Positions 15,211-23,513 of a stretch of 53,654 bases of DNA are shown here, one piece after another. The DNA lies in NCBI GenBank assembly GCA_042569905.1, contig JBHPHA010000005.1, positions 1 through 53,654 of the forward strand. Direction: 5' to 3'. The notes under the pieces are model-generated. The model ran no database searches. It had not been told where the DNA came from and saw nothing but the letters and a program-made list of their open reading frames with translations. Source of the stretch: JBHPHA01 sp042569905. GTDB lineage: Bacteria; Patescibacteriota; Minisyncoccia; Moranbacterales; UBA9337. Positions within the stretch are counted from its first letter, which is position 1. Every line of letters begins with the position of its first letter. A program made the translations under genes and the position numbers.

Positions 15211-16230
15211 CTAAACAATCTCCTTCACAATACTCCGATACTCATCCATATCCATAATCATCATTAGAGTTTTTGCTAGCCTGTCACTATCATGACGAAT
15301 GAAGGCTCTTTGACTTGCCAATGCATCAGACTTACTATACTTCACTTTTTTCTTGCTAAGCACATCAGCATTCACAATTCTATATTTTCTTTTCTTTTTA
15401 TCTCGATCAAATTCAACAAGACTCTCCCTTTTTCTCTTATACTTTGCAATCAGTCTTTCGCTTGGGCGACTTGAATTGTAAGTCACAAAATCAATCCTCT
15501 CTCCACCCAAGAATCCATTAATCGATTCAGCATAATCATCCAGATCGAAGTTTTCAGTATGACCTTTTTTATTCACCAAATTACAATTATACACGATTTT
15601 GGCTTTCGAATTCATAATAGCTTCAGGAATTCCTTTTACCAAGAAATTAGGCACGATACTACAGTAATGATTCCCTGGACCAATCACAATCAAATCCGCC
15701 TCCTTGATTGCACGAAGAGCATCTTTATTTGCCTTTGCAGGAGGATTAATATAAATCTTTTCAATTCCAACTTTTTCAAGTTCATAATTATGATTAATTT
15801 CATCTTCACCCTTAATCTTTTTTCCGTCCTTGAGATCAATGAATAGATTAATGTCATCGTCAGTCACTGGAACAACTTCACCTTTTGTATTCAAAATCTT
15901 TGAAGCTTCTTTTACTCCAGCAGCAAAACCACCTGAAACTTTTTCAAGAGCTGACAAAAAAAGATTTCCAAAATTATGCCCCTTCAACTCCCCTGCTTCA
16001 AAACGATAATTAAACAAATCTCTCATCTCTTTTGATTCATCAGAAAGAGCCACAAGACACTGTCTCACATCACCTGGGGGAAGCACCCCAAGCTCATCAC
16101 GAAGTCTCCCCGTTGAACCTCCATCATCCGCCATCGAAACTATCGCTGTGATTTTCACTGCATAATTCTTAAGTCCCGAAAGCAAAGTAAAGCTTCCAGT
16201 TCCCCCTCCTATTGTAACTATATTTTTCAT
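15211..16230 (-). CDS. yvcK: YvcK-family gluconeogenesis factor (CofD-like)
   Basis: A 339-residue cytoplasmic UDP-sugar-binding protein of the YvcK/CofD fold, which in Gram-positive bacteria balances central carbon flow and peptidoglycan synthesis. Clear signatures: GGGTGSFTLLSGLK (residues 8-21), SMADDGGSTGRLRDELG (32-48), PPGDVRQCLVAL and LIVIGPGNHYCSIVPN (about 178-193). In many genomes it is adjacent to rapZ and whiA; here those are absent, and glmS lies two genes downstream, so an amino-sugar link is plausible from context only. The start lacks a Shine-Dalgarno. Confidence 0.93.
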   Translation of the reverse strand: MKNIVTIGGGTGSFTLLSGLKNYAVKITAIVSMADDGGSTGRLRDELGVLPPGDVRQCLVALSDESKEMRDLFNYRFEAGELKGHNFGNLFLSALEKVSGGFAAGVKEASKILNTKGEVVPVTDDDINLFIDLKDGKKIKGEDEINHNYELEKVGIEKIYINPPAKANKDALRAIKEADLIVIGPGNHYCSIVPNFLVKGIPEAIMNSKAKIVYNCNLVNKKGHTENFDLDDYAESINGFLGGERIDFVTYNSSRPSERLIAKYKRKRESLVEFDRDKKKRKYRIVNADVLSKKKVKYSKSDALASQRAFIRHDSDRLAKTLMMIMDMDEYRSIVKEIV

Positions 16231-16373
16231 ATTTGTATTAGTAACTAGTAATTTTATTTCAAGTTATTCTTCTTAAGTCCCTTTCTTACATTATACTTTT
16301 AATTTTTTAGTTTTCAGCCAATATCAGAGATACATTCATTTTAAAATAGCCCCCGTATTTAAGCAAGGAAAAT

Positions 16374-16405
16374 AAAAAAGGACTTAGATATTCACCTAGG
16401 TCCTT
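16374..16405 (-). terminator. Terminator of the 16414-16728 gene
   Basis: In the RNA, AAGGAC-C-TAG pairs with CTA-A-GTCCTT, followed by six T. Confidence 0.85.
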
Positions 16406-16413
16406 ACTTTCTT

Positions 16414-16728
16414 TTATTTTCTTAAGTACTCAATCATCAAATCAAGAATTTGATCTAGTTTTTCAAGATCCTCCTTTGTGGAAAATTCCAAAAAATCTCT
16501 CTTTTTCACATAATCGATAAAGATATTACCTTTCTCTATCACCTCACAATCAACAATAATACCTTTTCTAATTAATCGAGAAATGCGCGACGAAACTCCT
16601 ACAAAGCAATTACCTCGACATTTATATTCTAGATATCTTTCATTGAGCGTATTTACCTTATATGAAGGCAAGTCATTTATCCAGTTATACCTAACATCAA
16701 TAAGGTATCTTAAATACTCCTCCTTCAT
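16414..16728 (-). CDS. Hypothetical accessory protein, 104 aa
   Basis: Not recognised. It begins MKEEYLRYLIDVRYNW and is helix-rich with many Tyr, Arg and Glu; one close cysteine pair (CRGNC, residues about 36-40) and two further features (SSRISRLIRKG, a helix-turn pattern, and the ISRL/EDLEKLDQIL helices) allow a small DNA-binding fold, but this is guesswork. The ATG at 16728 is chosen since AAGG lies 9 bases upstream; TTG codons just before it would sit on the ribosome site. Monocistronic, with promoter TTGACA-N17-TAAGAT at 16785-16813 and a terminator at 16374-16405, between yvcK and the VOC gene. Confidence 0.7.
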   Translation of the reverse strand: MKEEYLRYLIDVRYNWINDLPSYKVNTLNERYLEYKCRGNCFVGVSSRISRLIRKGIIVDCEVIEKGNIFIDYVKKRDFLEFSTKEDLEKLDQILDLMIEYLRK

Positions 16729-16784
16729 AAACAACAACCTTTTCTTTTGATTTAATATTCAAATAACCACCAAAACAACACTTC

Positions 16785-16813
16785 ATCTTACACACATTAA
16801 AGCCAGATGTCAA
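16785..16813 (-). promoter_or_regulatory. Promoter of the 16414-16728 gene
   Basis: Minus strand TTGACA (16813-16808), 17-base spacer, TAAGAT (16790-16785): the same boxes as the promoter at 3706-3734. Confidence 0.75.
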
Positions 16814-16856
16814 CAGTAAACTCACTCCACTTCATTCGAAATGACCAGCAGAAAAA

Positions 16857-17246
16857 CTACTCCGCCACAGGAGGCTTCATTATTTCAACCACAAAATTTC
16901 CGAATATATCAGGCAAATCAAACCAAAGCTCTTTTTCAGACCAACCTCCCCTAATGAAACCAACTTCATTTTCCCTAGTCCAAGCCTCAATTTCATCAAT
17001 GTCACCCCTTGGATCTTCAGACACAAAAGCAATATGTGTACTTGTTTTTATTTCAGTTGGAGCAACCTCATCCTCCGTTTCAATAATCTGAATATCAATT
17101 GGGATTTTCTTTTGCCATATCAAACACCAACGAGCATCTCCCTCCCTGTACGCAAGTTCGCATCCCATTTTCTCAAATAATTCCAAAACCAGCTCCAAAC
17201 TACCGGGAGTAATTGTGTATGCAAAATGATGTAGTGTTGTTTTCAT
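16857..17246 (-). CDS. VOC-superfamily (glyoxalase/dioxygenase-like) protein
   Basis: A 129-residue protein with two beta-alpha-beta-beta modules. Module one starts LHHFAYTITPGSLELVLELFEKMGCELAYREG; module two starts THIAFVSEDPRGDIDEIEAW and ends LWFDLPDIFGNFVVEIMKPP. A His near the N-terminus (HHFAY), another in THIAFV and a Glu in the last strand (VVEIMKP) occupy usual VOC metal-ligand positions. Substrate is unknown. It follows the nucleotidyltransferase by 10 bases and is likely co-transcribed, so a role in the same sugar-phosphate metabolism is possible but not shown. Confidence 0.75.
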   Translation of the reverse strand: MKTTLHHFAYTITPGSLELVLELFEKMGCELAYREGDARWCLIWQKKIPIDIQIIETEDEVAPTEIKTSTHIAFVSEDPRGDIDEIEAWTRENEVGFIRGGWSEKELWFDLPDIFGNFVVEIMKPPVAE

Positions 17247-17256
17247 ATAACATAGT

Positions 17257-17946
17257 TTAATTCCTAATTAAAAACTTTCCCAAAACCTCCTCGGCTTTTT
17301 TGAGCTCCTCTGGGTTTCCAACTGGTTGCCAGAGTTTTGCGCGTTCTATTTTCACAGGAAAATCTTTTGCCATTTCAACTAGCGTCTGAGGTAATCCAAA
17401 TTCAGTATCACTAATTGGAACCAAGTCATAATTAAAAAAGTTTTGATTCAAAACATACAATCCAGTGTTAATCAGTTTATTTTCTGGGTCAGTGTTTTTT
17501 TCCATAATCGAAATCAAATTTCCATCCTCATCAATATCAAAAACACCGTATCCAATTGGACTTTCAACTTCACAAGCAAGAATCGCCAAATCTTGATTGG
17601 CAATATTTTTCATATCTTCTGGATGATACAAGTCATCTCCCATCATAACCATAAACTTCTCACCCACAACATCCTTCACCAAATGAACAGCACCGCCCGT
17701 TCCATTTAAATCATCTTGAATAACATAAGTCACTTTCAAATCCTTATACTTATCACCAAAGTAATCTCGAATTTGATTTCCATAATAACCCACAACAAAA
17801 ACAATTTCTGTCACTTCCTCCGGCAACAAATCAATTTTACATTCCAATAAAGACTTTCCATTCAGTGTAAGCATCGGTTTTGGAGTGTCTTTTGTCAGCT
17901 CCTTCATTCTTGTACCTTTTCCAGCCGCGAGTATCACTGCTTGCAT
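17257..17946 (-). CDS. Sugar-phosphate nucleotidyltransferase
   Basis: A 229-residue NTP-transferase of the RmlA/GalU/MurNAc-1-P type, making an NDP-sugar from a sugar-1-phosphate and NTP. The N-terminal signature AVILAAGKGTRMKELTKDTPKPML (residues 3-26) has the nucleotide-binding G-x-G-T-R and the PKPML lysine. NGTGGAVHLV and MVMMGDDLYH give the central metal and substrate region. No left-handed beta-helix C-terminus is present, so it lacks an acetyltransferase domain. The base and sugar specificity cannot be decided. Confidence 0.88.
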   Translation of the reverse strand: MQAVILAAGKGTRMKELTKDTPKPMLTLNGKSLLECKIDLLPEEVTEIVFVVGYYGNQIRDYFGDKYKDLKVTYVIQDDLNGTGGAVHLVKDVVGEKFMVMMGDDLYHPEDMKNIANQDLAILACEVESPIGYGVFDIDEDGNLISIMEKNTDPENKLINTGLYVLNQNFFNYDLVPISDTEFGLPQTLVEMAKDFPVKIERAKLWQPVGNPEELKKAEEVLGKFLIRN

Positions 17947-18063
17947 ATGTTTAAATTGTTAAATTGTTCTATTGTTAAATTGCTATTAAAAACCACAACA
18001 ATTTAACCGCTTATATATACAACAATTTTCCAATACCTTAGTTTTGATTTTATTTTTACTCTA

Positions 18064-18139
18064 AAGACCTGGGGCATGTATTTTTCGCAGCACCGTACCT
18101 ACTGGAACGAAAAGCAAGAAAAATGCATACCCAGGTCTT
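18064..18139. repeat. 76-bp palindromic repeat, copy 1
   Basis: AAGACCTGGG ... CCCAGGTCTT flank TATTTTTC ... GAAAAATGCATA, with the centre CACCGTACCTACTGGAACGAA. Copies of the same length class lie at 39008-39083 and 52519-52595. It follows leuS on the minus strand and may act as a transcript-end hairpin. Confidence 0.7.
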
Positions 18140-18149
18140 AACATTGCTT

Positions 18150-20750
18150 TTACCCAACCACCAAACTAATCAATTTCCCTGGGACAAAAATCACTTTTCT
18201 GATTTCTTTTCCTTCCATGTGTTTTTGAACATTCTCGCTTTCAAGAGCCAACTCTTTTGCACCAACTTCATCAATGTCTGCGTCTACTGTAATTTTGTCA
18301 CGCACTTTTCCGTTCACCTGAACAACTAGCTCAACCTTTTCATCTACAATTAAATCAGGATTGTGCTTTGGCCAATCGCTCAAAAATATTGACTGTTCAT
18401 TTCCAAATTTTTCTCTCCAAATTTCCTCTGCCATATGCGGAGCAAATGGAGCTAATATTCTCAAAAATTTCTCCATTCCTGATTTCGGCAGTCTTTGATG
18501 CCCGGTCGCTTCGTTCACGAAAATCATCATCTGAGAAATTGCTGTATTGAAATCAAAATTCTCAATGTCTTTCGAAACTTTTTGAATTGTCTTGTGAAGA
18601 AGTGTCGGCATTCCATCCGGAGCACCATCACAATCACCCTTGCAGTCATACAATTCTTTTTCATCAAAAAGTCTCCAGACTCTGTCCAAAAATTTCTTAG
18701 CACCAGTAAGTCCCTTTGTACTCCAGACAGTGCTTTGAGAAAATGGTCCCATAAACATCTCATATACACGAAGAGCATCTGCTCCGTACACCTCCACAAT
18801 GTCATCCGGATTAATCACATTCCCCCAGCGCTTGCTCATCTTTCTTCCGTCTTCCGCCATAATCAAGCCAACATGCTGCAGTCTTGTGAAAGGTTCCTCA
18901 TGATTCACAACTCCAATATCAAACAAGAATTTGTGCCAAAAACGAGCATAAATCAAATGTCTTGTTGCGTGCTCTGCTCCACCAACATAAAAATCAACTG
19001 GTGACCAATATTTCTCCTTATCTTTATCTACCAAAGCATCGTTATTTTTCGGATCAATATATCTCAAATAATACCAAGAAGATCCTGCCCATTGTGGCAT
19101 TGTGTTGGTTTCTCTTTTTGCTTCACCTCCACATTCAGGACATTCGACATTTACCCAGTCTTCAATCGTCGCCAAAGGAGATTCCCCTGTTCCAGATGGC
19201 TCATAGTGTTCAACATCCGGAAGAGTCACTGGCAAATCTTTTTCAGGAACCGGAACAACTCCACACTTCTCACAATGAATCACAGGAATCGGCTCCCCCC
19301 AATATCTCTGCCTTGAAAAAACCCAGTCTTTCAATTTATAATTCACTTTTCTTCCACCAAGATTATTCTCCTCCAACCACTTAATCATTTTCTCTCGAGC
19401 TTCAGAAGATTTCAGTCCTGTAAACTCTCCAGAATTAACAAGAATACCATCTCCAAAATATCCTGGGTATTCACCCTTAAAGTTCTCCTCTTCTAAAGCT
19501 TTTAACAATCTTTCAAAATTTTCCCTCTCATCTCTTTCTTGAGCCTCTATCATACCCTGACCTCCTCCAAATATATGTAAATATTTTTTAAAATAACTTT
19601 TTTTAAAATCTTCAATATTTTTCGGTTTAACAACATACTTAATAGGCAGAGAACTTTTCAGTTCTCTTATAGCAATTTTATCCAAAAAATCACGATCTCT
19701 TTCATCATGAGCTGGAACCGCCATCACAGCACCTGTTCCATAGTGACCCAAAACATAGTCCGCTACAAAAACTGGAATTTCTTTTCCATTGAACGGATTT
19801 ACTGCTTTGATTCCCTTGATCTCAACACCAGTCTTATCCTTTTGAAGTTCAGTTCTTTCAAGTTCAGTTTTTTTATTTGAAGCCTTAATATAATTCTGAA
19901 TTTCTTCATAATTACTAATCACTGATTCATGTTCGCTAATCATTGGATGTTCAGGTGCTATCACCATATACGTACACCCAAAAATAGTGTCTACTCTTGT
20001 GGTGAAAACTTCAATATTCCCCTCATCACTTTTTTCACTCTTAATCCCAAATTTAATCACACTGCCTTCACTTTTTCCAATCCAGTTTCTCTGCATATCC
20101 TTGATTGATTTTTCCCAATTTGGAAGCTTGTCCAAATCTTCAAGCATTTTGTCAGCATAGTCAGTGATTTTCAAAACCCACTGCCTCATTGGCTTTTGCT
20201 CAATCTCACTATCACATCTTTCACATCTTCCATCTTCCAAATCTTCATTCGAAAGTCCAGTCTGGCACCCAGGACACCAATTGATCGGCTCATGTGATTC
20301 ATATGCCAAACCTTTTTCAAGCATCTTCAAAAAGCACCATTGAGTCCATTTATAATATTCTGGGTCAGTTGTGTTAATCTCTCGATCCCAATCATAACTA
20401 AATCCAATTTTTTTTAATTGATTCTTAAATGTTGCAATATTTCTCTCATTCATCTCACGAGGATGAGTTTTGTTTTTCAAAGCATAATTTTCCGCAGGCA
20501 AACCAAAAGCGTCCCATCCCATAGGATGAAGAACATTGAAGCCCTGCATCATTTTCATACGCGCAAAAATATCAGTTGCGATATATCCTTTTGGATGACC
20601 AACATGTAGACCCTCTCCGGAAGGATAAGGAAACATATCTAAAATATAGAACTTAGGCTTTTCAGTATCCTCACCAACTTTATATAATTTCTCATCATCC
20701 CATTTACTCTGCCACTTTTTCTCTGCTTCCTTATGATTATAGTTTTTCAT
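18150..20750 (-). CDS. leuS: Leucyl-tRNA synthetase
   Basis: An 866-residue class I synthetase charging tRNA-Leu. The HIGH motif is HVGH (residues 49-52, within YPSGEGLHVGHPKGY). The zinc-1 region shows CPGC and CERC pairs (about 155-180). The CP1 editing domain includes VFTTRVDTIFGCTYMV and AVPAHDERDRDF, the threonine-rich editing pocket and its conserved Asp. The KMSKS motif is KMSKR before WGNV. A second CxxC pair set (CEKCG, CPECGG) lies in the catalytic insertion. The C-terminal anticodon domain ends NGKVRDKITV. Length is normal. The start has no Shine-Dalgarno and lies within AAATTTAAATATG. Confidence 0.98.
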   Translation of the reverse strand: MKNYNHKEAEKKWQSKWDDEKLYKVGEDTEKPKFYILDMFPYPSGEGLHVGHPKGYIATDIFARMKMMQGFNVLHPMGWDAFGLPAENYALKNKTHPREMNERNIATFKNQLKKIGFSYDWDREINTTDPEYYKWTQWCFLKMLEKGLAYESHEPINWCPGCQTGLSNEDLEDGRCERCDSEIEQKPMRQWVLKITDYADKMLEDLDKLPNWEKSIKDMQRNWIGKSEGSVIKFGIKSEKSDEGNIEVFTTRVDTIFGCTYMVIAPEHPMISEHESVISNYEEIQNYIKASNKKTELERTELQKDKTGVEIKGIKAVNPFNGKEIPVFVADYVLGHYGTGAVMAVPAHDERDRDFLDKIAIRELKSSLPIKYVVKPKNIEDFKKSYFKKYLHIFGGGQGMIEAQERDERENFERLLKALEEENFKGEYPGYFGDGILVNSGEFTGLKSSEAREKMIKWLEENNLGGRKVNYKLKDWVFSRQRYWGEPIPVIHCEKCGVVPVPEKDLPVTLPDVEHYEPSGTGESPLATIEDWVNVECPECGGEAKRETNTMPQWAGSSWYYLRYIDPKNNDALVDKDKEKYWSPVDFYVGGAEHATRHLIYARFWHKFLFDIGVVNHEEPFTRLQHVGLIMAEDGRKMSKRWGNVINPDDIVEVYGADALRVYEMFMGPFSQSTVWSTKGLTGAKKFLDRVWRLFDEKELYDCKGDCDGAPDGMPTLLHKTIQKVSKDIENFDFNTAISQMMIFVNEATGHQRLPKSGMEKFLRILAPFAPHMAEEIWREKFGNEQSIFLSDWPKHNPDLIVDEKVELVVQVNGKVRDKITVDADIDEVGAKELALESENVQKHMEGKEIRKVIFVPGKLISLVVG

Positions 20751-20805
20751 ATATTTAAATTTCTAATTCTTTTCAATTATATCCCAAAGATGGCGCTAAG
20801 GCCGG

Positions 20806-20900
20806 GATCTCAAATAATTACTCCTGAAACTTCAACAAGATTCCTTAAGTAAAAAACAAAAAGAATCGAAGTTCGTTTCAGTAATAATTCATTTGAGATC
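20806..20900. repeat. 95-bp long inverted repeat upstream of leuS
   Basis: GATCTCAAATAATTACT and CTGAAAC are mirrored by GTTTCAG, TAATAATTCATTTGAGATC, with GATTC/GAATC inside. The 323-base gap 20751-21073 holds this palindrome, a TATAAT box (20781-20776) that may serve leuS, and the terminator at 21025-21060; no gene is seen. Confidence 0.65.
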
Positions 20901-21024
20901 ACACCTATTAAAAGTACAGCCTCGGAAAATATTTTTCATTTTTAATATACTCCTACTCTACTCCATTTCTCGCTTTTTTTCAACCAAGACTTTCTTCAGA
21001 ATCCCCATATTCTACTACAAAATT

Positions 21025-21060
21025 AAAAAAGGCGTGTATTGCATATTAGCAACCACGCTT
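21025..21060 (-). terminator. Terminator of the 21074-21865 gene
   Basis: In the RNA, GCGTG-G-TTGC pairs with GCAA-TA-CACGC, followed by six T. Confidence 0.8.
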
Positions 21061-21073
21061 TTACTCTTTTTTC

Positions 21074-21865
21074 TTAATTTCTGCCCAAAGAATTCTCTCT
21101 TTCAAGGATATACATCAGCTCATCTTCCGCAAGACCATCTATTTTTTCCTGGTCCCACCGAAAGTCTTTAATGATACACACGCTTTTGTGAAAAGAATTA
21201 AATATTTCACCAACAGAATTCTTGATTTCATTCCAAAAAATCAATTTCCAAAAATAATAGCAAAGAGCTCCAGCTAAAATCGTTGAAGCAGTTAACCAAT
21301 ACCATTTTATTGCGCCATCGCTTATAAATACTCCACTAAAATCACATGATGAGATAACACCCACTAGCCCAGAAACTATTACATATGCCACACAGGTACC
21401 GAGTGCTATGATAACAAACTTCCCCGGAACCCATCGATGCTTTCCAAATTTTAGCGACTCTATTTCTTTGACTTCAAGATCCAAATCCTCACCAGAATAT
21501 GGACGATATTTAAAAACGATCCTCTTAGCCGCGAGAAATGCCCCAAAATTACCCAAAAAAATCATTATGAAAATAAGGAGCGATTCAACCGCATGCTCAA
21601 AAATACTTAACCCAAGCATTCCAGAGACACTGCACAGATTTATTGCTTCAGGCTTCTTTTTCAGATATCTAGTCAAAAATCGAAAAACCCAACTATCCTC
21701 ATCAGTTGAATCCATAAAAATCAAAACAGAAACTGTCAGCCACAAAGTAAAGCACCCGCCAAAAAAAATAGCTCCGACTATCCTCCCACCAAGTACACAT
21801 GCTGCAAGCGATAAAACACTTACAATAAACCAAGTCATTAAACTATTTGCATATTCATCCCTCAT
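21074..21865 (-). CDS. Accessory multi-pass membrane protein, 263 aa
   Basis: Not recognised. About six hydrophobic segments: three in the first half (SLMTWFIVSVLSLAACVLGG, VGAIFFGGCFTLWLTVSVLI, and ESLLIFIMIFLGNFGAFLA), then, after a charged loop (about 125-150), VIIALGTCVAYVIVSGLVGV and WYWLTASTILAGALCYYFW. The tail is soluble and acidic. The ATG at 21865 is preferred to one 10 codons upstream because GAGAGG lies 7-8 bases before it. Single-gene unit: promoter at 21923-21952, terminator at 21025-21060. It opens the 21-27 kb accessory island. Confidence 0.75.
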   Translation of the reverse strand: MRDEYANSLMTWFIVSVLSLAACVLGGRIVGAIFFGGCFTLWLTVSVLIFMDSTDEDSWVFRFLTRYLKKKPEAINLCSVSGMLGLSIFEHAVESLLIFIMIFLGNFGAFLAAKRIVFKYRPYSGEDLDLEVKEIESLKFGKHRWVPGKFVIIALGTCVAYVIVSGLVGVISSCDFSGVFISDGAIKWYWLTASTILAGALCYYFWKLIFWNEIKNSVGEIFNSFHKSVCIIKDFRWDQEKIDGLAEDELMYILERENSLGRN

Positions 21866-21922
21866 CACAACACCTCTCTTTTTAATTATTTTCAAGAAAC
21901 CTTCGCCCTATTTGGACACCAA

Positions 21923-21952
21923 ATACTAACACGGTATGAATCGAGGTGTCAA
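21923..21952 (-). promoter_or_regulatory. Promoter of the 21074-21865 gene
   Basis: Minus strand TTGACA (21952-21947), 18-base spacer, TAGTAT (21928-21923). Confidence 0.6.
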
Positions 21953-21954
21953 CT

Positions 21955-21984
21955 AAAAAAGCATAGATTTATTATCAATCTATG
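21955..21984 (-). terminator. Terminator of the GspG-like unit
   Basis: AAAGCATAGATT pairs perfectly with AATCTATGCTTT around six bases, followed by a T run. Confidence 0.9.
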
Positions 21985-22012
21985 CTTTTGATTTTACTTT
22001 TTCACCCAGAAA

Positions 22013-22132
22013 CTATTTTCCTTCACCGTCTCCACTGAAGATGCTTTTAATCCCATGCCCAATACCCTTCACATATTCACCAGTCTTTTTAGCACCCCAT
22101 TTAGCTGCACCGACAGTGGCATCACCAATCAT
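22013..22132 (-). CDS. Possible 39-aa C-terminal fragment or separate peptide
   Basis: The ATG at 22132 begins a 39-residue Gly- and Lys-rich amphipathic peptide (MIGDATVGAAKWGAKKTG ... FSGDGEGK), with AGGAG 4 bases upstream. It is in the same frame as the preceding gene, and the frame is open all the way from the TAA at 22187 to the TAG at 22013. I therefore think it is mainly the severed C-terminus of that gene (see 22013-22543). Independent translation as a small peptide is possible. It ends 25 bases before a strong terminator. Confidence 0.4.
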   Translation of the reverse strand: MIGDATVGAAKWGAKKTGEYVKGIGHGIKSIFSGDGEGK

Positions 22133-22186
22133 TCTGCTCCTATTAAGCTCGGTCTTCGTGACCGATAAATCATCCTCGGTGTCGAA

Positions 22187-22543
22187 TTAACCATCCTTAC
22201 CAGAAGAAAGAGCTGTGTAAGCTATGTACATTCCATCAGGATCATCCTCGCGAATGACTTGAATCATGCCTCCCCATGCATCAATCTCCTGCGAATATCC
22301 AGTCGGCGCTTCGCTTTTTCTCGCCTCTATTGCAACTTCGGTAAGAATTTCTGTAGTCTCAACTGTTTTATGAGTGACTAAATAATGAATCCCGAAACCT
22401 GTAGCTATGAGCGCCAAGATGCCTCCAATCACCCATAAGAAAGCACTTTCGTTTGAGCCATCACCTCTTCGATTACCGCCTCCAACAGCTCCAATAAGTC
22501 CACAAAAAAGTTCCCCAAAAAGTTCCCCAATAAACTCAAACAT
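22187..22543 (-). CDS. N-terminal part of the interrupted GspG-like membrane protein, 118 aa
   Basis: This is the part that would be translated if the TAA is a true stop. It keeps both hydrophobic segments (about 5-22 and 36-58) and the DAWGG element but loses the acidic calcium-site motif, which lies just after the stop. It starts at the ATG 22543 with AGGGGG 8-9 bases upstream; a TTG two codons earlier is less well placed. Its promoter is at 22633-22661. No other secretion or pilus gene is next to it, so a real role in a T2SS or type IV pilus is not supported. Confidence 0.6.
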   Translation of the reverse strand: MFEFIGELFGELFCGLIGAVGGGNRRGDGSNESAFLWVIGGILALIATGFGIHYLVTHKTVETTEILTEVAIEARKSEAPTGYSQEIDAWGGMIQVIREDDPDGMYIAYTALSSGKDG

Positions 22544-22632
22544 AGTCAATCCCCCTTATTGTTTTTGTTAACCATCAGCGACTAGCAAGTCCCGTGTCTT
22601 AATTTAAAATAACTACCCCTAATCAACATAAA

Positions 22633-22661
22633 ATATTACTACAGACTGAACAAAAAGTCAA
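22633..22661 (-). promoter_or_regulatory. Promoter of the GspG-like unit
   Basis: Minus strand TTGACT (22661-22656), 17-base spacer, TAATAT (22638-22633). Confidence 0.65.
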
Positions 22662-22681
22662 TACGTAATACTAATTTTAAC

Positions 22682-22720
22682 AAAAAAATAAGGTGAAAAA
22701 TCATTATAATCTTTCACCCT
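22682..22720 (-). terminator. Terminator of the 23231-22735 operon
   Basis: In the RNA, AGGGTGAAA pairs with TTTCACCTT around about 12 bases, followed by TTATTTTTTT. Confidence 0.8.
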
Positions 22721-22734
22721 TAAGTTAACTCGTC

Positions 22735-23010
22735 TTATATTAGATTTGAAGAGAAAATAGCTACAACCCCGATTTCAGAGTCAAAATCCAACAACTCCTC
22801 ACTTTCCATATCTCGACTTTCACCATAACAGATAACCCGAAATTTTCCTCCACATTTCTGACAAATAAAGCTCTTGCAGTCACCAACCCTCATCACATGA
22901 ACAACTTTCGAAACATCGCGATCAACACCACACAACCTATTTCCAGCAAGATATCCTTTGGTTGATATTTGACCACCACAAACAATACTATTATTGACTA
23001 CTTTACTCAT
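22735..23010 (-). CDS. Small cysteine-rich protein, 91 aa
   Basis: Not recognised. Six cysteines at 11, 27, 45, 50, 53 and 61; the cluster C45-x4-C50-x2-C53-x7-C61 (CKSFICQKCGGKFRVIC) looks like a zinc ribbon of rubredoxin-knuckle style (CxKCGGKF). The C-terminal 25 residues are acidic. It overlaps the preceding gene by four bases (ATGA), so the two are translationally coupled and probably work together. Upstream GGGGA gives a moderate ribosome site. Confidence 0.7.
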   Translation of the reverse strand: MSKVVNNSIVCGGQISTKGYLAGNRLCGVDRDVSKVVHVMRVGDCKSFICQKCGGKFRVICYGESRDMESEELLDFDSEIGVVAIFSSNLI

Positions 23011-23231
23011 AATAATCTTCCCCGAGCATTCTTTTGATTCATCAGCCTCTCGTGATCCATCAAATCCTTAATATTGATAAATATTTTTATCGTATTACCA
23101 CATCCAGAACAAATCAAATCAATACGCTCAACTCGTAAATCAATTTTAGACAAATCATTCACTAATCTACAATTAGCGCACCCCACTAACTTATATTGAC
23201 CAAGAGTAAGATCAAATCCATTTTTCTTCAT
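23007..23231 (-). CDS. Small zinc-ribbon protein, 74 aa
   Basis: Not recognised beyond the zinc ribbon C18-x2-C21-x19-C41-x2-C44 (CANC ... CSGC), followed by a strand-helix region (NTIKIFINIKDLMDHERL) with a basic end. AAGGAG precedes the ATG by 6 bases. It is first in a two-gene operon. The promoter at 23421-23448 lies about 190 bases upstream, so the leader is long, and a terminator-like hairpin sits in it (23254-23281), which points to control by attenuation. Confidence 0.7.
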   Translation of the reverse strand: MKKNGFDLTLGQYKLVGCANCRLVNDLSKIDLRVERIDLICSGCGNTIKIFINIKDLMDHERLMNQKNARGRLL

Positions 23232-23253
23232 TTCTTCTCCTTTTTTAAAGTAC

Positions 23254-23281
23254 TAAAAAAACTGACCCACCAAGGCCAGCT
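23254..23281 (-). promoter_or_regulatory. Terminator hairpin in the leader of the 23231 operon (attenuator candidate)
   Basis: In the RNA, CTGGCC pairs with GGTCAG across TTGGTG, then a run of seven or more U; the start codon is only about 25 bases further. An AGAGGUC element about 80 bases upstream (near 23338-23344) can pair with GGCCUU of the terminator 5' arm, an obvious antiterminator. Ligand or factor unknown. Confidence 0.5.
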
Positions 23282-23420
23282 TATTTTTATCAAGAAAATT
23301 TTTCTAAATCTTACTTCTGAACAAAAACAAATTGACCTCTGAGGCGAGCCCAAAAGAAGAAAAAGAAAAAATATGAAATTTTACTAATTTGTCTTTGCAT
23401 AAGTTTATATTAATAACTTT

Positions 23421-23448
23421 ATTATATTCCTTTAATAAAATAATGCAA
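23421..23448 (-). promoter_or_regulatory. Promoter of the 23231-22735 operon
   Basis: Minus strand TTGCAT (23448-23443), 16-base spacer, TATAAT (23426-23421). The predicted leader is about 180 nt. Confidence 0.6.
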
Positions 23449-23469
23449 ATCAACAGATAAATCGCAAAT

Positions 23470-23505
23470 TAAAAAGGAAGAAATTTCATTGAATTTCTTC
23501 CTTAA
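23470..23505 (-). terminator. Terminator of the T-box-controlled unit
   Basis: AAGGAAGAAATT pairs with AATTTCTTCCTT around a short loop, followed by five T and an AT-rich stretch. Confidence 0.9.
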
Positions 23506-23513
23506 AATAGATA

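Larger units (their letters stand above)
22013..22543 (-). pseudogene. GspG/pseudopilin-C-domain-like protein interrupted by an in-frame TAA
   Basis: From the ATG at 22543 (after AAGGGGG) the frame gives 118 residues, a TAA at 22189-22187, then 58 more open codons. Before the stop: a hydrophobic glycine-rich segment (about 5-22), a TM (about 36-58), then a domain with EIDAWGGMIQVI and TALSSGKDG. Directly after the stop: FDTEDDL. The joined pattern DAWG ... SSGxDGxFDTEDDL is the calcium-site end of type II secretion major pseudopilin (GspG-like) C-terminal domains, so the stop splits the motif; one GAA-to-TAA change would explain it. Either a recent nonsense mutation, read-through, or a sequence error. 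Confidence 0.6.
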
